From: Gilvimarinus sp. DA14
GTDB taxonomy: Bacteria > Pseudomonadota > Gammaproteobacteria > Pseudomonadales > Cellvibrionaceae
DNA length: 64,000 nt
Direction: 5' to 3'
NCBI RefSeq assembly: GCF_024204685.1
Contig: NZ_CP100350.1
Span: 186,001 to 250,000 of the forward strand
Position numbers and translations under genes: made by a program. This document shows, piece by piece, positions 46,124 through 55,215 of this stretch (position 1 is the first letter of the stretch; the number at the start of each line of letters is the position of its first letter). The notes beneath the pieces are model-generated. The model had not been told where the DNA came from. It was given only the letters and a program-made list of their open reading frames with translations, and did no database searches.

Positions 46124-46156
46124 GAAAAAAGTGCCGGCCGGAGAGATAACCGGCAC
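46124..46156 (-). terminator. intrinsic terminator between rhaI and lutA
   Basis: On the minus strand GTGCCGG (46150-46156) pairs with CCGGCAC (46131-46137), followed by six Us (46125-46130). It lies 12 bases after the rhaI stop and should reduce or stop read-through into lutABC, so lutABC may need its own promoter or receives partial read-through. Confidence 0.7.
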
Positions 46157-46167
46157 CAAGGAGGATG

Positions 46168-47460
46168 CTACACAATACCGGAGCGGCTGCCGCCTGTGTC
46201 TGGCCGCGCTTTAGCGGTTTGCTGACGATAGCCGGAGGCTCGGTATATCGCGAGCGAATCAATGGCGGCGTTTTTGTTTTTTCGTGCCATCGCCAAAATG
46301 GGAGAGACGTCGGTATTAAAGGCGGCCTTCAACGTGTTGCTGGCCATAATAGCGTCGTTATCGTTTTGGTAGCCTTCCAGTGCTTTGCGGTCTACCAGCA
46401 GTGCTTTAATAAACGAACGCTGAACTTCGGTGGCTGAATTGATCAAACTTTCAATCGGGTCGGTCACATTGTGCGACTGATCCAGCATATAGGCGGGGGA
46501 AAAGCCCTCTTGTTTGCGGTGCTCGGCATCCACCAGTTCATTAAAAATTAAAAACTGTTGGTAGGGGTGCAGCGAGCCACTGTCCAGATCGTCATCGCCG
46601 TATTTACTGTCATTAAAATGGAAGCCTCCCAGTTTTTTAAACTGGATTAAACGCGAGACAATCATTTCAATATTCACGTTAGGAGCGTGGTGCCCCAGGT
46701 CCACCAGAGATTTACAGCGCTCGCCGGTTTCCATGGCGGCGAGAATATTCGAGCCCCAATCCTGGATCACGGTGGAGTAAAAAGCCGGTTCAAACATTTT
46801 GTGTTCGATATGCATTTCCCAGTCGTTCGGCAGCCCCTGGTAAATGGCTTTGGCGCTGGCGAGATAGCGCTCAAACGCGCGCTGGAAGTGTTGTTGGCCA
46901 GGATGATTAGAGCCATCACCAACCCACACGGTCAGCACCTTAGAGCCGAGTTGTTTGCCCCACTCAATCACCTGCAGGTTATGGGCAATGGCCTGTTCGC
47001 GCACTGCTTTGTCGGCGTGACTCAGGCTGCCGTATTTGTAGGAGAGCTTCTGGTCTGGTTGATCCTGAAAGGTGTTGGAGTTTACCGAGCTCCAGCCCAG
47101 GCCGTACTGATCGGAATGCGCTTTCAGCTCGCTGAAATCGTCGACGGCATCCCAGGGAAAGTGTGGCGAAATTTCGCTGGTGCAGCCGGACATCTGGTTA
47201 ATGACGGCGCAGTCTTCGACTTTTTCAAAAATATTGCGCGGCTCTCCGATGCCCGGAAAACGCGCGAAACGCGTACCACCGGTGCCAGTGCCCCAAGAGG
47301 GTACGGCGATGTCGAAAGCTTCGGCTTGCTCGGTTAGCGCTTGAATATTTAAACCGCGGCGCTCAAGTTGTTCGCCCAGGGCGTCGTAATCTTTTTGCAG
47401 GTCGGGGGTCAGTTGATCGTTTTTCTCGGCGACCAAATCCGGGGAAATAGGGTATTTCAT
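46168..47460 (-). CDS. rhaI: L-rhamnose isomerase (RhaI type)
   Basis: A 430-residue TIM-barrel isomerase that converts L-rhamnose to L-rhamnulose. It belongs to the RhaI class (Rhizobium/Pseudomonas stutzeri-like), not to E. coli RhaA. Metal-binding and catalytic motifs: MHIEHKMFEPAFY (about 214-226), LVDLGHHAPNVNIE (about 248-261), GFHFNDSKYGDDDLDSGS (about 277-294). It lies between the bifunctional aldolase gene and lutABC, in the same direction. Intergenic spacing to the upstream aldolase gene is 87 bases, containing imperfect GC hairpins. Confidence 0.93.
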   Translation of the reverse strand: MKYPISPDLVAEKNDQLTPDLQKDYDALGEQLERRGLNIQALTEQAEAFDIAVPSWGTGTGGTRFARFPGIGEPRNIFEKVEDCAVINQMSGCTSEISPHFPWDAVDDFSELKAHSDQYGLGWSSVNSNTFQDQPDQKLSYKYGSLSHADKAVREQAIAHNLQVIEWGKQLGSKVLTVWVGDGSNHPGQQHFQRAFERYLASAKAIYQGLPNDWEMHIEHKMFEPAFYSTVIQDWGSNILAAMETGERCKSLVDLGHHAPNVNIEMIVSRLIQFKKLGGFHFNDSKYGDDDLDSGSLHPYQQFLIFNELVDAEHRKQEGFSPAYMLDQSHNVTDPIESLINSATEVQRSFIKALLVDRKALEGYQNDNDAIMASNTLKAAFNTDVSPILAMARKNKNAAIDSLAIYRASGYRQQTAKARPDTGGSRSGIV

Positions 47461-47547
47461 ATTATCGTCCCGTTGTTTCCGGTGGTTATTATGTGAGCGC
47501 CCCGGTGGGGCTTAGGGCGCTTATCTATTTATTTTATAGCTGCTCTG

Positions 47548-49647
47548 TTAGCGGGTAAACGAGGGCGCATGGCCCGCGTCGACGTTGATGATATTGCCGG
47601 TAGACTTGGCTGACAAATCCGCGGCAAAAAAGTAAGTTGCCTCGGCGATGTCTTCCGGTAACACAGAGCGCTTGAGCATGCTGCGCTGACGATAATGCTC
47701 TTCCAGTTCGTCGTTGCTGATGTCGTAGGCGGCGGCGCGCTCTTTGCGCCAGTCGCCGTCCCAGATTTTCGAGCCGCGCAGCACGGCGTCCGGGTTGACC
47801 ACATTGCAGCGAATACCCACGGGCGCGCCTTCCAGGGCAATACAACGGGCCAGTTGTATCTCTGCCGCCTTGGCGGTGCAGTAGGCCGAGGCGCCGGGGG
47901 AGGCGACCAAGCCGTTCTTGCTGACCACGAACACCACCGAGCCACCGGTGTTCTGGCGCTTGAGCAGCTTAAAGCCTTCGCGCCCGACCAGGAAATAACC
48001 CGTGGCCAGAATATCGATATTCTTATTCCACAAGTCCAGGCCGGTTTCTTCCAGGGGTGCCGAGCTGGCAATGCCCGCATTAGACACCAGAATATCGATG
48101 CCGCCGTATTCGCGCGCCACGCTCGCCATGGCATCAACCACTGTGTCTTCTTTCGTTACGTCGCAATGAACTTGGCGCACGACATCTTTGCCAAACACGT
48201 TGATTAATTCTTCGCTGGTGTTCTCCAGTGCCTTGGCATCGATATCGGCGAGCATAACGCAAGCGCCTTCGCGCAGCATGCGCGCGGCGGTCGCTTTGCC
48301 AATACCACCGGCGCCGCCGGTAATAAACGCCACCCGGCCAGCAAGGGATTTGGGTTTGGGCATGCGCTGCAGCTTGGCTTCTTCAAGCAGCCAGTACTCG
48401 ATATCAAAGGCCTCTTGCTCGGGCAGGCCTACATACTCACTGACACCGCTCGCTTCCCGCATAACGTTAATAGCATTAACGTAAAATTCGCCGGCAATAC
48501 GCGCGGTGGCTTTGTCTTTGGCAAAAGTGATCATGCCTACACCGGGCACCAAATACACAACGGCGTTGGGGTCGCGCATGGCAGGGCTGTTGTCGCGCTT
48601 ACAGCGGTTGTAGTAGTCCGCGTAGTCCTTGCGATAAGCTTCCAGTTGACTGTCTAGGCCTTGGGTGCAGCGCGCCAGCTCGTCTTCCAGGTTCGACGCG
48701 GTGGGATCAAAGTCCACCACCAGTGGACGAATTTTGGTGCGCAAAAAATGGTCGGGACAAGAGGTGCCCAGCGCCGCCAGGGGCTCCAGCTCGGCCGAGT
48801 TTACAAACTCGATCACTGTGTCCGAATCGTTAAAGTGGCCCACTTTGTATTGCTCGTTGGTAATTTTGCCGCGAATTAACGGCATCAGTTGGCTGGCCAC
48901 AACTTTGCGTTGCTCGGCTTGCATTGGCTCTTGATATTTCGCGCCGCCGAAAGCCTCACTGTTATTGTTGGCTTCCAGCCAGTCCTGCGCCTTTTGAATA
49001 ATATCCAGAGTGGTTAAGTAGCACTCTTTGGCGTTGTCGCCCCAGGTAAAAATGCCGTGGCCTTCGAGCATAATGCCTTTAATCTCAGGGTTGTTGCGGG
49101 CTACTTCTTCTAATTTCAAGCCCAGGTCGTAGCCCGGACGTTGCCAGGGCAGCCAACCCATCTGGCCGTCAAAAATTGTTTCGGTCAGCTCTTTACTGTT
49201 TTTGGTGCAGGCGATGGCAATGGCCGCATCCGGGTGCATGTGGTCCACATGTTTGTGTGGAATGTAGGCGTGCAGCGGTGTGTCGATGCTCGCGGCTTTG
49301 GGGTTGAGGTTAAAGGTGCAGTGGGGTAGGTAGCCCACCATTTCATCTTCGTGCTCAAGCCCGCGGTAAAGTGATTTGAGCTGCTGCAGCTTTTCCATAT
49401 ACAGAGTAGAGAAGCCGTCCAAGGCAATTGATCCCAGGTCGCCACCCGAGCCCTTAACCCACAGAACCTCGGCATCGCCACCGGTGAGAGGATCGGTCAT
49501 GTTGATCTTGGCGGAGGTGTTGCCGCCGCCGAAGTTGGTGATGCGTAAGTCGGAACCGAGCAGATTTGATCGGTACTGCAACAGTTCCGGCTCGCTCATG
49601 CTGGCGGCTTTCTGATCATCCCATAGGTTTTGGAGTTTTAAGGACAT
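47548..49647 (-). CDS. rhaEW: bifunctional rhamnulose-1-phosphate aldolase / L-lactaldehyde dehydrogenase (RhaEW type)
   Basis: A 699-residue fusion. The N-terminal class II aldolase domain (about 1-400) has the zinc His motif HKHVDHMHPDAAIA and EGHGIFTWG. The C-terminal short-chain dehydrogenase domain (about 430-699) has the NAD motif FITGGAGGIGKATAARM and the catalytic YCTAK. The family (RhaEW in Bacillus subtilis, RhaD in rhizobia) cleaves rhamnulose 1-phosphate to dihydroxyacetone phosphate and L-lactaldehyde and oxidises the aldehyde to L-lactate. The ATG at 49647 is favoured by GAGAG nine bases upstream; ATG 49653 is possible. It is the first gene of the minus-strand rha unit, divergent from the permease. 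Confidence 0.93.
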   Translation of the reverse strand: MSLKLQNLWDDQKAASMSEPELLQYRSNLLGSDLRITNFGGGNTSAKINMTDPLTGGDAEVLWVKGSGGDLGSIALDGFSTLYMEKLQQLKSLYRGLEHEDEMVGYLPHCTFNLNPKAASIDTPLHAYIPHKHVDHMHPDAAIAIACTKNSKELTETIFDGQMGWLPWQRPGYDLGLKLEEVARNNPEIKGIMLEGHGIFTWGDNAKECYLTTLDIIQKAQDWLEANNNSEAFGGAKYQEPMQAEQRKVVASQLMPLIRGKITNEQYKVGHFNDSDTVIEFVNSAELEPLAALGTSCPDHFLRTKIRPLVVDFDPTASNLEDELARCTQGLDSQLEAYRKDYADYYNRCKRDNSPAMRDPNAVVYLVPGVGMITFAKDKATARIAGEFYVNAINVMREASGVSEYVGLPEQEAFDIEYWLLEEAKLQRMPKPKSLAGRVAFITGGAGGIGKATAARMLREGACVMLADIDAKALENTSEELINVFGKDVVRQVHCDVTKEDTVVDAMASVAREYGGIDILVSNAGIASSAPLEETGLDLWNKNIDILATGYFLVGREGFKLLKRQNTGGSVVFVVSKNGLVASPGASAYCTAKAAEIQLARCIALEGAPVGIRCNVVNPDAVLRGSKIWDGDWRKERAAAYDISNDELEEHYRQRSMLKRSVLPEDIAEATYFFAADLSAKSTGNIINVDAGHAPSFTR

Positions 49648-49885
49648 AATCATTGGCTCTCATTTATCGGTGAACGGTCAACGGCGTCATGGGGCCGCCT
49701 TTCTGATTGACAATGATTGTATGTGATTAAAAGTGTGCGGTCAAGGAAGTAATTTGTGTGTATATTGCTTTATTAAGGTTGTTTAATTTCATTTTTAACG
49801 TTAGTGTTCATTAATAATCAAATACGTTCATGTTGAAGTTATTCGACTCCGAGCCTAGGAGTCGGTTCAGCCGGCGAGAATAAAA
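49648..49885. promoter_or_regulatory. divergent promoter region between rhaEW and the permease gene
   Basis: A 238-base AT-rich gap holding the promoters of both arms of the rhamnose locus. It contains ATGATTGTATGTGATTA (49713-49729) and TTAATAATCA (about 49812-49821). Both words have counterparts next to the DeoR gene (43041-43072), so this is a plausible site for the DeoR repressor. No catabolite-activator site was recognised with confidence. Confidence 0.5.
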
Positions 49886-51568
49886 ATGACGAATAATAAT
49901 GAGTTCGAGCGCACCGCTGTGCGCCCCGAACGCCTTGAGCCCGCCCGCCATTTTGCGGCCAGTTACTCAGGTGAACATGTAGCGGGAACCGAGTTTGTAA
50001 TCGGCGCACTGTTTGTGGCCTGGGGTGTGGGCGTGCACGACATTCTGTGGGGGCTGCTGTGGGGTAATCTGCTCGCGGTTCTAACCTGGGGCCTGATTTG
50101 CGCCCCCATCGCGGTGAATACTCGTCTGACCCTATATGCCTACCTAGAGCGAATTGGCGGTAAGGGCATCATTAACCTCTATAGCATTGTTAATGGTGTT
50201 CTCTTCTGCGTGTTGGCGGGGACCATGATTACCGTCTCGGCCTCGGCTGCGCGAATTTTGTTTGATATCCCGGCGCAAGTAAATTGGTATCCCACCAGCG
50301 CCGGGTTTGTGGCCGTTGCCGTTCTGGTCGGAGCCCTGGTTACGGTGATTGCCGCCAAGGGGTTTCGTCGCGTGGCGATCTTTTCTCAGATTTGCGCGCC
50401 CTGGATGATTTTGATGTTTGTGGTGGGCGCTTTGGCGATGTTGTCTGTGCTCGCGGCCCAAACGCCCGAGGTGCCCGGGCAGGGTGTGGGACAAAGGCTG
50501 CTGAGCATTGCCGATACCCACATATGGCAAGGCAATAAAGAGAGCGAGCTGGGTTTGTTGCATGTGGCCGCCTTTGCCTGGGTCGCCAATCTGGCGATGC
50601 ATGGCGGCTTGTCGGATATGACCCTGTTGCGTTACGCGCGGCGCTCGTCTTATGGTTTTTTCTCGGCGCTGGGAATGTTTATTGGTCACTATCTGGCCTG
50701 GTTGTGCGCGGGTGTTATGGGGGCGGGTGCGGCTTTTGTGCTTAAGACATCGATACAAGAGCTGGATGCCGGTGCGGTGGCTTTTCAGGCATTGGGAGCA
50801 ACGGGGATTCTGGTGGTTATCATTGCCGGGTGGACCACCTCCAATCCCACCATTTATCGCGCAGGTCTTGCGTTTCAATCGCTCTGCCCACGCTGGAGTC
50901 GCACCACGGTGACGGCGATTACTGGCGTGGTTACTACGCTGATTGCCTGCTTTCCATTTGTGTTTACCCAGTTGATGAGTTTTGTCGGGTTGATGGGGTT
51001 GATTCTAGCACCGGTCGGGGCTGTGATCGTCACGGAGCACTGGTTGTTTTCGCACCTGGGTTTAACCCGTTACTGGAGCCACTACCGCGGCAATTATATT
51101 AACTGGCCCGCCTGTATCGCTTGGTTTATTTCTCTGCTGGCTGCCTGGATTTTTCATTGGCTGGGATTGCACTTGTTTTTCCTGTTATTGCCCACTTGGG
51201 TTACCGCCACTTTGCTTTATATTGGCTTGGCGGCCTGTAGCGGCGCCAGAGCCCCTTATAATGAGCAGGCCACGGCGCTTGAGCAAAGTGAAGTTAAACG
51301 GCGCGAGCGCGAACGCGATTACCTATTGCAGTTTGCGCGAGACAAGTCGTTTGCCGGGTGCAGCAAAAGCTCTTTAGTGCGGATCGTTGCGCTGAGTGTG
51401 GCGGTACTCTCTTTGTTGTGGTGTTTGGCCTTGGGTGTGCAGGCGCTGCGCTCTGGCAATGCAGACTGGGTGAAAGACTGGCTGTTGATTCCCACGATAC
51501 TTTATATGCTATCGGCCATACTCTGGTCGTTTTTAAAAGAACGGCAAGGGCCTGCTTGCCAAGAATAA
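49886..51568 (+). CDS. NCS1-like permease, probable L-rhamnose transporter
   Basis: A 560-residue membrane protein with about 12 transmembrane helices, resembling the purine-cytosine permease/NCS1 superfamily: GEHVAGTEFVIGALFVAWGVGVHDILWG, the AFAWVANLAMHGGLSDMTLLRYAR region and TTSNPTIYRAGLAF. A hydrophilic C-terminal region (about 450-490) with charged residues precedes two last helices. Neighbours are the complete rhamnose catabolic genes, and no RhaT or ABC transporter is in the window, so I infer it imports L-rhamnose rather than a nucleobase. The kinase gene follows in the same direction, 68 bases later. Confidence 0.75.
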   Translation: MTNNNEFERTAVRPERLEPARHFAASYSGEHVAGTEFVIGALFVAWGVGVHDILWGLLWGNLLAVLTWGLICAPIAVNTRLTLYAYLERIGGKGIINLYSIVNGVLFCVLAGTMITVSASAARILFDIPAQVNWYPTSAGFVAVAVLVGALVTVIAAKGFRRVAIFSQICAPWMILMFVVGALAMLSVLAAQTPEVPGQGVGQRLLSIADTHIWQGNKESELGLLHVAAFAWVANLAMHGGLSDMTLLRYARRSSYGFFSALGMFIGHYLAWLCAGVMGAGAAFVLKTSIQELDAGAVAFQALGATGILVVIIAGWTTSNPTIYRAGLAFQSLCPRWSRTTVTAITGVVTTLIACFPFVFTQLMSFVGLMGLILAPVGAVIVTEHWLFSHLGLTRYWSHYRGNYINWPACIAWFISLLAAWIFHWLGLHLFFLLLPTWVTATLLYIGLAACSGARAPYNEQATALEQSEVKRRERERDYLLQFARDKSFAGCSKSSLVRIVALSVAVLSLLWCLALGVQALRSGNADWVKDWLLIPTILYMLSAILWSFLKERQGPACQE

Positions 51569-51636
51569 ATGAATTAAAAGATAGAAGCAGCTTGCTTGCA
51601 AAAGCACTGGCAGAAAATCTGAGGTTATTGAGTCGT

Positions 51637-53016
51637 ATGGGTTACGTGGTTGTACTGGATATTGGCAAGACCAACATTAAAGTGCATGTGCTGGATGAGC
51701 GCATGCAAAGTGTTTTTGAGCAAGCAAAGTCGAACACGGTGGTGAATGCTAATCCTTACCCGCACTTTGATGTGGATGCAATATGGGAGTGGTTTCTCGA
51801 TGTACTTAAAGGTGTGACAGACAAGTTTTCGATCGATGCCATCAGTGTGACCACCCATGGGGCCACCGCCGCACTGGTCGATCGAACGCGCTCCGATAAC
51901 GGCTTGGTGCTTCCGGTGTTGGATTACGAGTTTAGCGGGCCGGATAGTGTCAATGACGACTACGCTCAAGTCCGCCCGCCGTTTACCGAGACGAGCTCTC
52001 CGGCGTTACCCGCCGGTATGAACCTGGGCCGTCAATTGTACTGGCAGCAAAACCAATTCTCAGAGGCGTTCGCTAAGGCGACAGATATTTTACTTTACCC
52101 TCAGTACTGGGTGTGGCGGCTGACTGGTGTTTGTTGCTCGGAAGTGACGTCTTTGGGTTGCCACACGGATCTGTGGCAACCGGCTCAGAAAGGTTTTTCC
52201 AGTCTGGTCAAGCGCATGGGTTGGCAATCACTGTTTGCCGAGCTAAAGCCCGCCGACACTATGGCGGGAGTGGTCACCCCCGAGGTGAGCGAGGCGACAG
52301 GTTTGCCTGCTTCTTGCCCGGTAACGGTAGGCATTCACGATAGCAATGCCAGCTATTTACGCTATGTAAAAGCAAGCAAGGGCGAGCCTTTCTCGGTTAT
52401 TTCAACCGGCACCTGGGCGATTACCATGGCCAATGGTGGCGAAGGTGCCGTTTTGGATGAATCTCGAGATATGTTGATGAATGTCGACTTTCGCGGCACA
52501 CCCGTGGCCTGTGCACGTTTTATGGCGGGCCGGGAGTACGAAAGTATCTGTAAGCAAATGGGTGCTTCCCCTTCTGAGCCATACGCGCTGCAAGACCTGG
52601 AAAGGATTATCGAAACGGGCGCCTATGCAGTGCCCGCCTTCTGCGAAAACTCAGGTCCTTTTGCGGGGCAGAGCGGATCGATCAACACGGATCAAGGTAT
52701 TCATGGCGCTGCTCTTGCGTCTTTGTACTGCGCCTTGATGCTGGATCTGGAGCTGGACTTGTTAAAAGCCGAGGGCGATATTTTCCTGGAAGGCGCGTTT
52801 TTAAAAAATACATTGCTTTGCCAGCTGCTGGCCACTTTGCGCCCCGAGCAGCGCCTGTTTTTATCCGGTGATTCAACTGGTACGGTTAAAGGAGCGGCCG
52901 CATTAGCTGATCCTGACGTATCCGTCGCGGAAGAACGAGTGCGCTGTGAACCACTGTCGCTGAGTGGGCTTGTGTCCTATCGCGAGCGTTGGCGAGAGCG
53001 GTGTCAGTCTTTGTAA
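51637..53016 (+). CDS. FGGY-family L-rhamnulokinase, probable
   Basis: A 459-residue ATP-dependent sugar kinase. The N-terminal phosphate motif is VVLDIGKTNIKVHV (about 4-17), and the second FGGY domain has FSVISTGTWAITMA (about 251-264) and a late GDSTGTVKGAA. It would phosphorylate L-rhamnulose to rhamnulose 1-phosphate. The ATG at 51637 is at the start of the conserved motif; GAGG lies 12 bases upstream, and a TTG at 51628 is an alternative. The longer open frame back to 51358 lies within the permease gene in another frame and is spurious. Related fuculose or xylulose kinases share the fold; context supports rhamnulose. Confidence 0.85.
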   Translation: MGYVVVLDIGKTNIKVHVLDERMQSVFEQAKSNTVVNANPYPHFDVDAIWEWFLDVLKGVTDKFSIDAISVTTHGATAALVDRTRSDNGLVLPVLDYEFSGPDSVNDDYAQVRPPFTETSSPALPAGMNLGRQLYWQQNQFSEAFAKATDILLYPQYWVWRLTGVCCSEVTSLGCHTDLWQPAQKGFSSLVKRMGWQSLFAELKPADTMAGVVTPEVSEATGLPASCPVTVGIHDSNASYLRYVKASKGEPFSVISTGTWAITMANGGEGAVLDESRDMLMNVDFRGTPVACARFMAGREYESICKQMGASPSEPYALQDLERIIETGAYAVPAFCENSGPFAGQSGSINTDQGIHGAALASLYCALMLDLELDLLKAEGDIFLEGAFLKNTLLCQLLATLRPEQRLFLSGDSTGTVKGAAALADPDVSVAEERVRCEPLSLSGLVSYRERWRERCQSL

Positions 53017-53035
53017 ATAATGAGGTATAAATATA

Positions 53036-55024
53036 ATGCGAACGCCCGTAAAAAAATCTTTTAAAAAAACGCTAAAACGCAAAGGGTCGAGTGTTCTGCT
53101 CTGCGGCCTTTCTCTGGCCGTGACGGCTTGTAGTTCGGGGCCGGAATCGGCAGGAAGCCAAAGCAGCTCAACACAGGCTTATTCTGGTGCTCGCCAGCTT
53201 GAACAGCTGGGTCGGGGGCTAATTGCCGTTCCTGCCGATGAGGGTGTTTTGGTGAGCTGGCGAAAGCTGCAAGGCGATTCGGACCAACTTTCGCTTTCTC
53301 TGTATCGGGGCGGCGAACTGATAGCAGAGCAAGCCGTCTCCCAGAGCACGAATTTTCTGGATCGGCAGGGAGGTGCGGGCACAGAATATGAGTTACGTGC
53401 GAATGGGCTGGTGTTGGCAAGTGTAACGGCCTGGGAGACGCCCTATCTGAACTTGCCCATTGATCAACCAAAAGACAGAACCACGCCCGATGGCGAGCGT
53501 TACTCTTATACCGCCAATGATGCCAGTGTGGGAGATTTAAACGGTGATGGGCGCTATGAAATTATCCTTAAGTGGGACCCCACCAATGCCAAAGACAACT
53601 CTCAGAGTGGCTACACCGGCAATGCTCTGATCGATGCCTACACCCTCGAAGGCGAGCGCTTGTGGCGCATTGATATGGGCCCCAATATTCGCGCCGGGGC
53701 TCACTATACCCAGTTTATGGTGTATGACTTTGACGGGGATGGTCGCGCTGAAATCGCCATGAAAACCGCTGACGGCACCGTTGACGGTGAGGGGAAAGTT
53801 ATTGGCGACCCGAAGGCGAACTGGGTGTCGGGCGAGCAAAAACAAGAGGTGCGAGATCGCACTGGCTCGCAAGTGACCTCAGATGGACGCTACATCGGCA
53901 ATTTGAAAGGTCGCATTTTAAGTGGGCCTGAATACTTCTCGGTGTTTGAGGGCGCTACAGGTCGCGAGTTGGATACCGTTGCCTATATCCCGCAGCGCGC
54001 GCCCGGTAACGACAACCCAAGCTCTGAACAGATGAAAAAAATCTGGGGCGATGGCTACGCCAATCGTTCCGAGCGCTATCTGGCAGGCGTTGCTTACCTG
54101 GATGGCGAGCAGCCCAGCGTAGTCATGGCGCGCGGTTATTACGAGCGCAGTGTGATTGCCGCCTACGATTTTAGAGACGGTGCCATTTCCACGCGCTGGG
54201 TATTCGATTCAGCAGCGCCGGGTGTTCCCGATCATTTTGGCGGCCAGGGCAACCACCAGCTGTCGGTAGCCGATGTTGATCGCGACGGTAAAGATGAAAT
54301 TATCTACGGTGCCATGGCGCTTGATCATGACGGCTCCCCCAAGTGGACCACGGCTCTGGGCCATGGCGATGCTATGCATGTGTCGGATTTAGACCCTTCA
54401 CGGCCCGGCCTGGAGCTGTTCGGCGTGTACGAGTCAGTTCGCCATAACGGTGGCATTGGTTCGGCGGTGATAGACGCCGAGGATGGCACTGTGTTGTGGA
54501 GTAAGAGCGCAGAAAAAGACAATGGCAGAGGTCTGGCCGCCGACATTGATCCGCGTTACCCGGGGGCAGAAGTCTGGGCTCTGAACGCGCCGGAGCTATT
54601 TAACATAAAAGGCGAGCCGGTAGCGCCGCAAAGGCCTAGGCAGGTGAACTTCGCCATCTGGTGGGACGGCGACCCGCTGCGCGAACTGCTGGACGGTACC
54701 ACGATTTACAAATGGAACTGGAATGCTGGCACTTCCGAGCCGATTTTAGAGACCGAAGGCACAAGCTCCAATAACGGCACCAAGGCGAATCCCGCTCTGT
54801 CGGCGGATATTCTCGGGGACTGGCGTGAAGAGGTGATATTCCGCACGGAGGATAATCAGTCGCTGCGAATTTACTCTACGCCTATTGCCACCGATATCAG
54901 CCTGACAACCCTGATGCATAATCCTCAGTACCGTTTGTCAGTGGCCTGGCAGAACACCTCTTACAACCAACCCCCACACCTGGATTATGATGTGGGAGAG
55001 AAGGTAAAGAGTGCAAAACAATAG
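53036..55024 (+). CDS. rhamnogalacturonan endolyase, polysaccharide lyase family 11, lipoprotein
   Basis: A 662-residue protein with a lipoprotein signal (lipobox VTAC, Cys about residue 32) and an N-terminal beta-rich segment. An eight-bladed beta-propeller PL11 catalytic domain follows (about 155-655). The calcium-binding DxDxDG-type loops are visible as DLNGDGRYE, DFDGDGRAE and DVDRDGKDE, and the family motifs IRAGAHYTQF, MKTADGTVDG and GDWREEVIFRT are present. PL11 enzymes cleave rhamnogalacturonan I backbone at Rha-alpha1,4-GalA. The gene follows the kinase by 19 bases, tying polymer attack to rhamnose catabolism. It is one of two PL11 genes here. Confidence 0.95.
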   Translation: MRTPVKKSFKKTLKRKGSSVLLCGLSLAVTACSSGPESAGSQSSSTQAYSGARQLEQLGRGLIAVPADEGVLVSWRKLQGDSDQLSLSLYRGGELIAEQAVSQSTNFLDRQGGAGTEYELRANGLVLASVTAWETPYLNLPIDQPKDRTTPDGERYSYTANDASVGDLNGDGRYEIILKWDPTNAKDNSQSGYTGNALIDAYTLEGERLWRIDMGPNIRAGAHYTQFMVYDFDGDGRAEIAMKTADGTVDGEGKVIGDPKANWVSGEQKQEVRDRTGSQVTSDGRYIGNLKGRILSGPEYFSVFEGATGRELDTVAYIPQRAPGNDNPSSEQMKKIWGDGYANRSERYLAGVAYLDGEQPSVVMARGYYERSVIAAYDFRDGAISTRWVFDSAAPGVPDHFGGQGNHQLSVADVDRDGKDEIIYGAMALDHDGSPKWTTALGHGDAMHVSDLDPSRPGLELFGVYESVRHNGGIGSAVIDAEDGTVLWSKSAEKDNGRGLAADIDPRYPGAEVWALNAPELFNIKGEPVAPQRPRQVNFAIWWDGDPLRELLDGTTIYKWNWNAGTSEPILETEGTSSNNGTKANPALSADILGDWREEVIFRTEDNQSLRIYSTPIATDISLTTLMHNPQYRLSVAWQNTSYNQPPHLDYDVGEKVKSAKQ

Positions 55025-55070
55025 TGCTAGACACAAAACCGATACTCTATCGACAATAACTTTCTAGCCT

Positions 55071-55095
55071 AACCGGCTCTTCTGGGCCGGTTTTT
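55071..55095 (+). terminator. intrinsic terminator after the PL11 lipoprotein gene
   Basis: A 7-bp stem AACCGGC/GCCGGTT (55071-55077 with 55086-55092) with a T-run to 55095, 46 bases after the stop. It ends the permease-kinase-lyase unit before the DUF1080 gene. Confidence 0.75.
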
Positions 55096-55215
55096 ATTTG
55101 TAACCTATATGTTTTGTCGGTCGCTTGGCGCGCTCGAACCGGCGTATGGCGGATCGATGAAAATCTTGTTTTGAGAATTTAAAAACCAATCATAAGCCGC
55201 AAAAATGGAGGCTAT

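Noticed and set aside
51358-51636. The kinase frame extended 93 codons upstream
   Set aside because: It lies inside the permease gene in another frame; the conserved FGGY start is at 51637.
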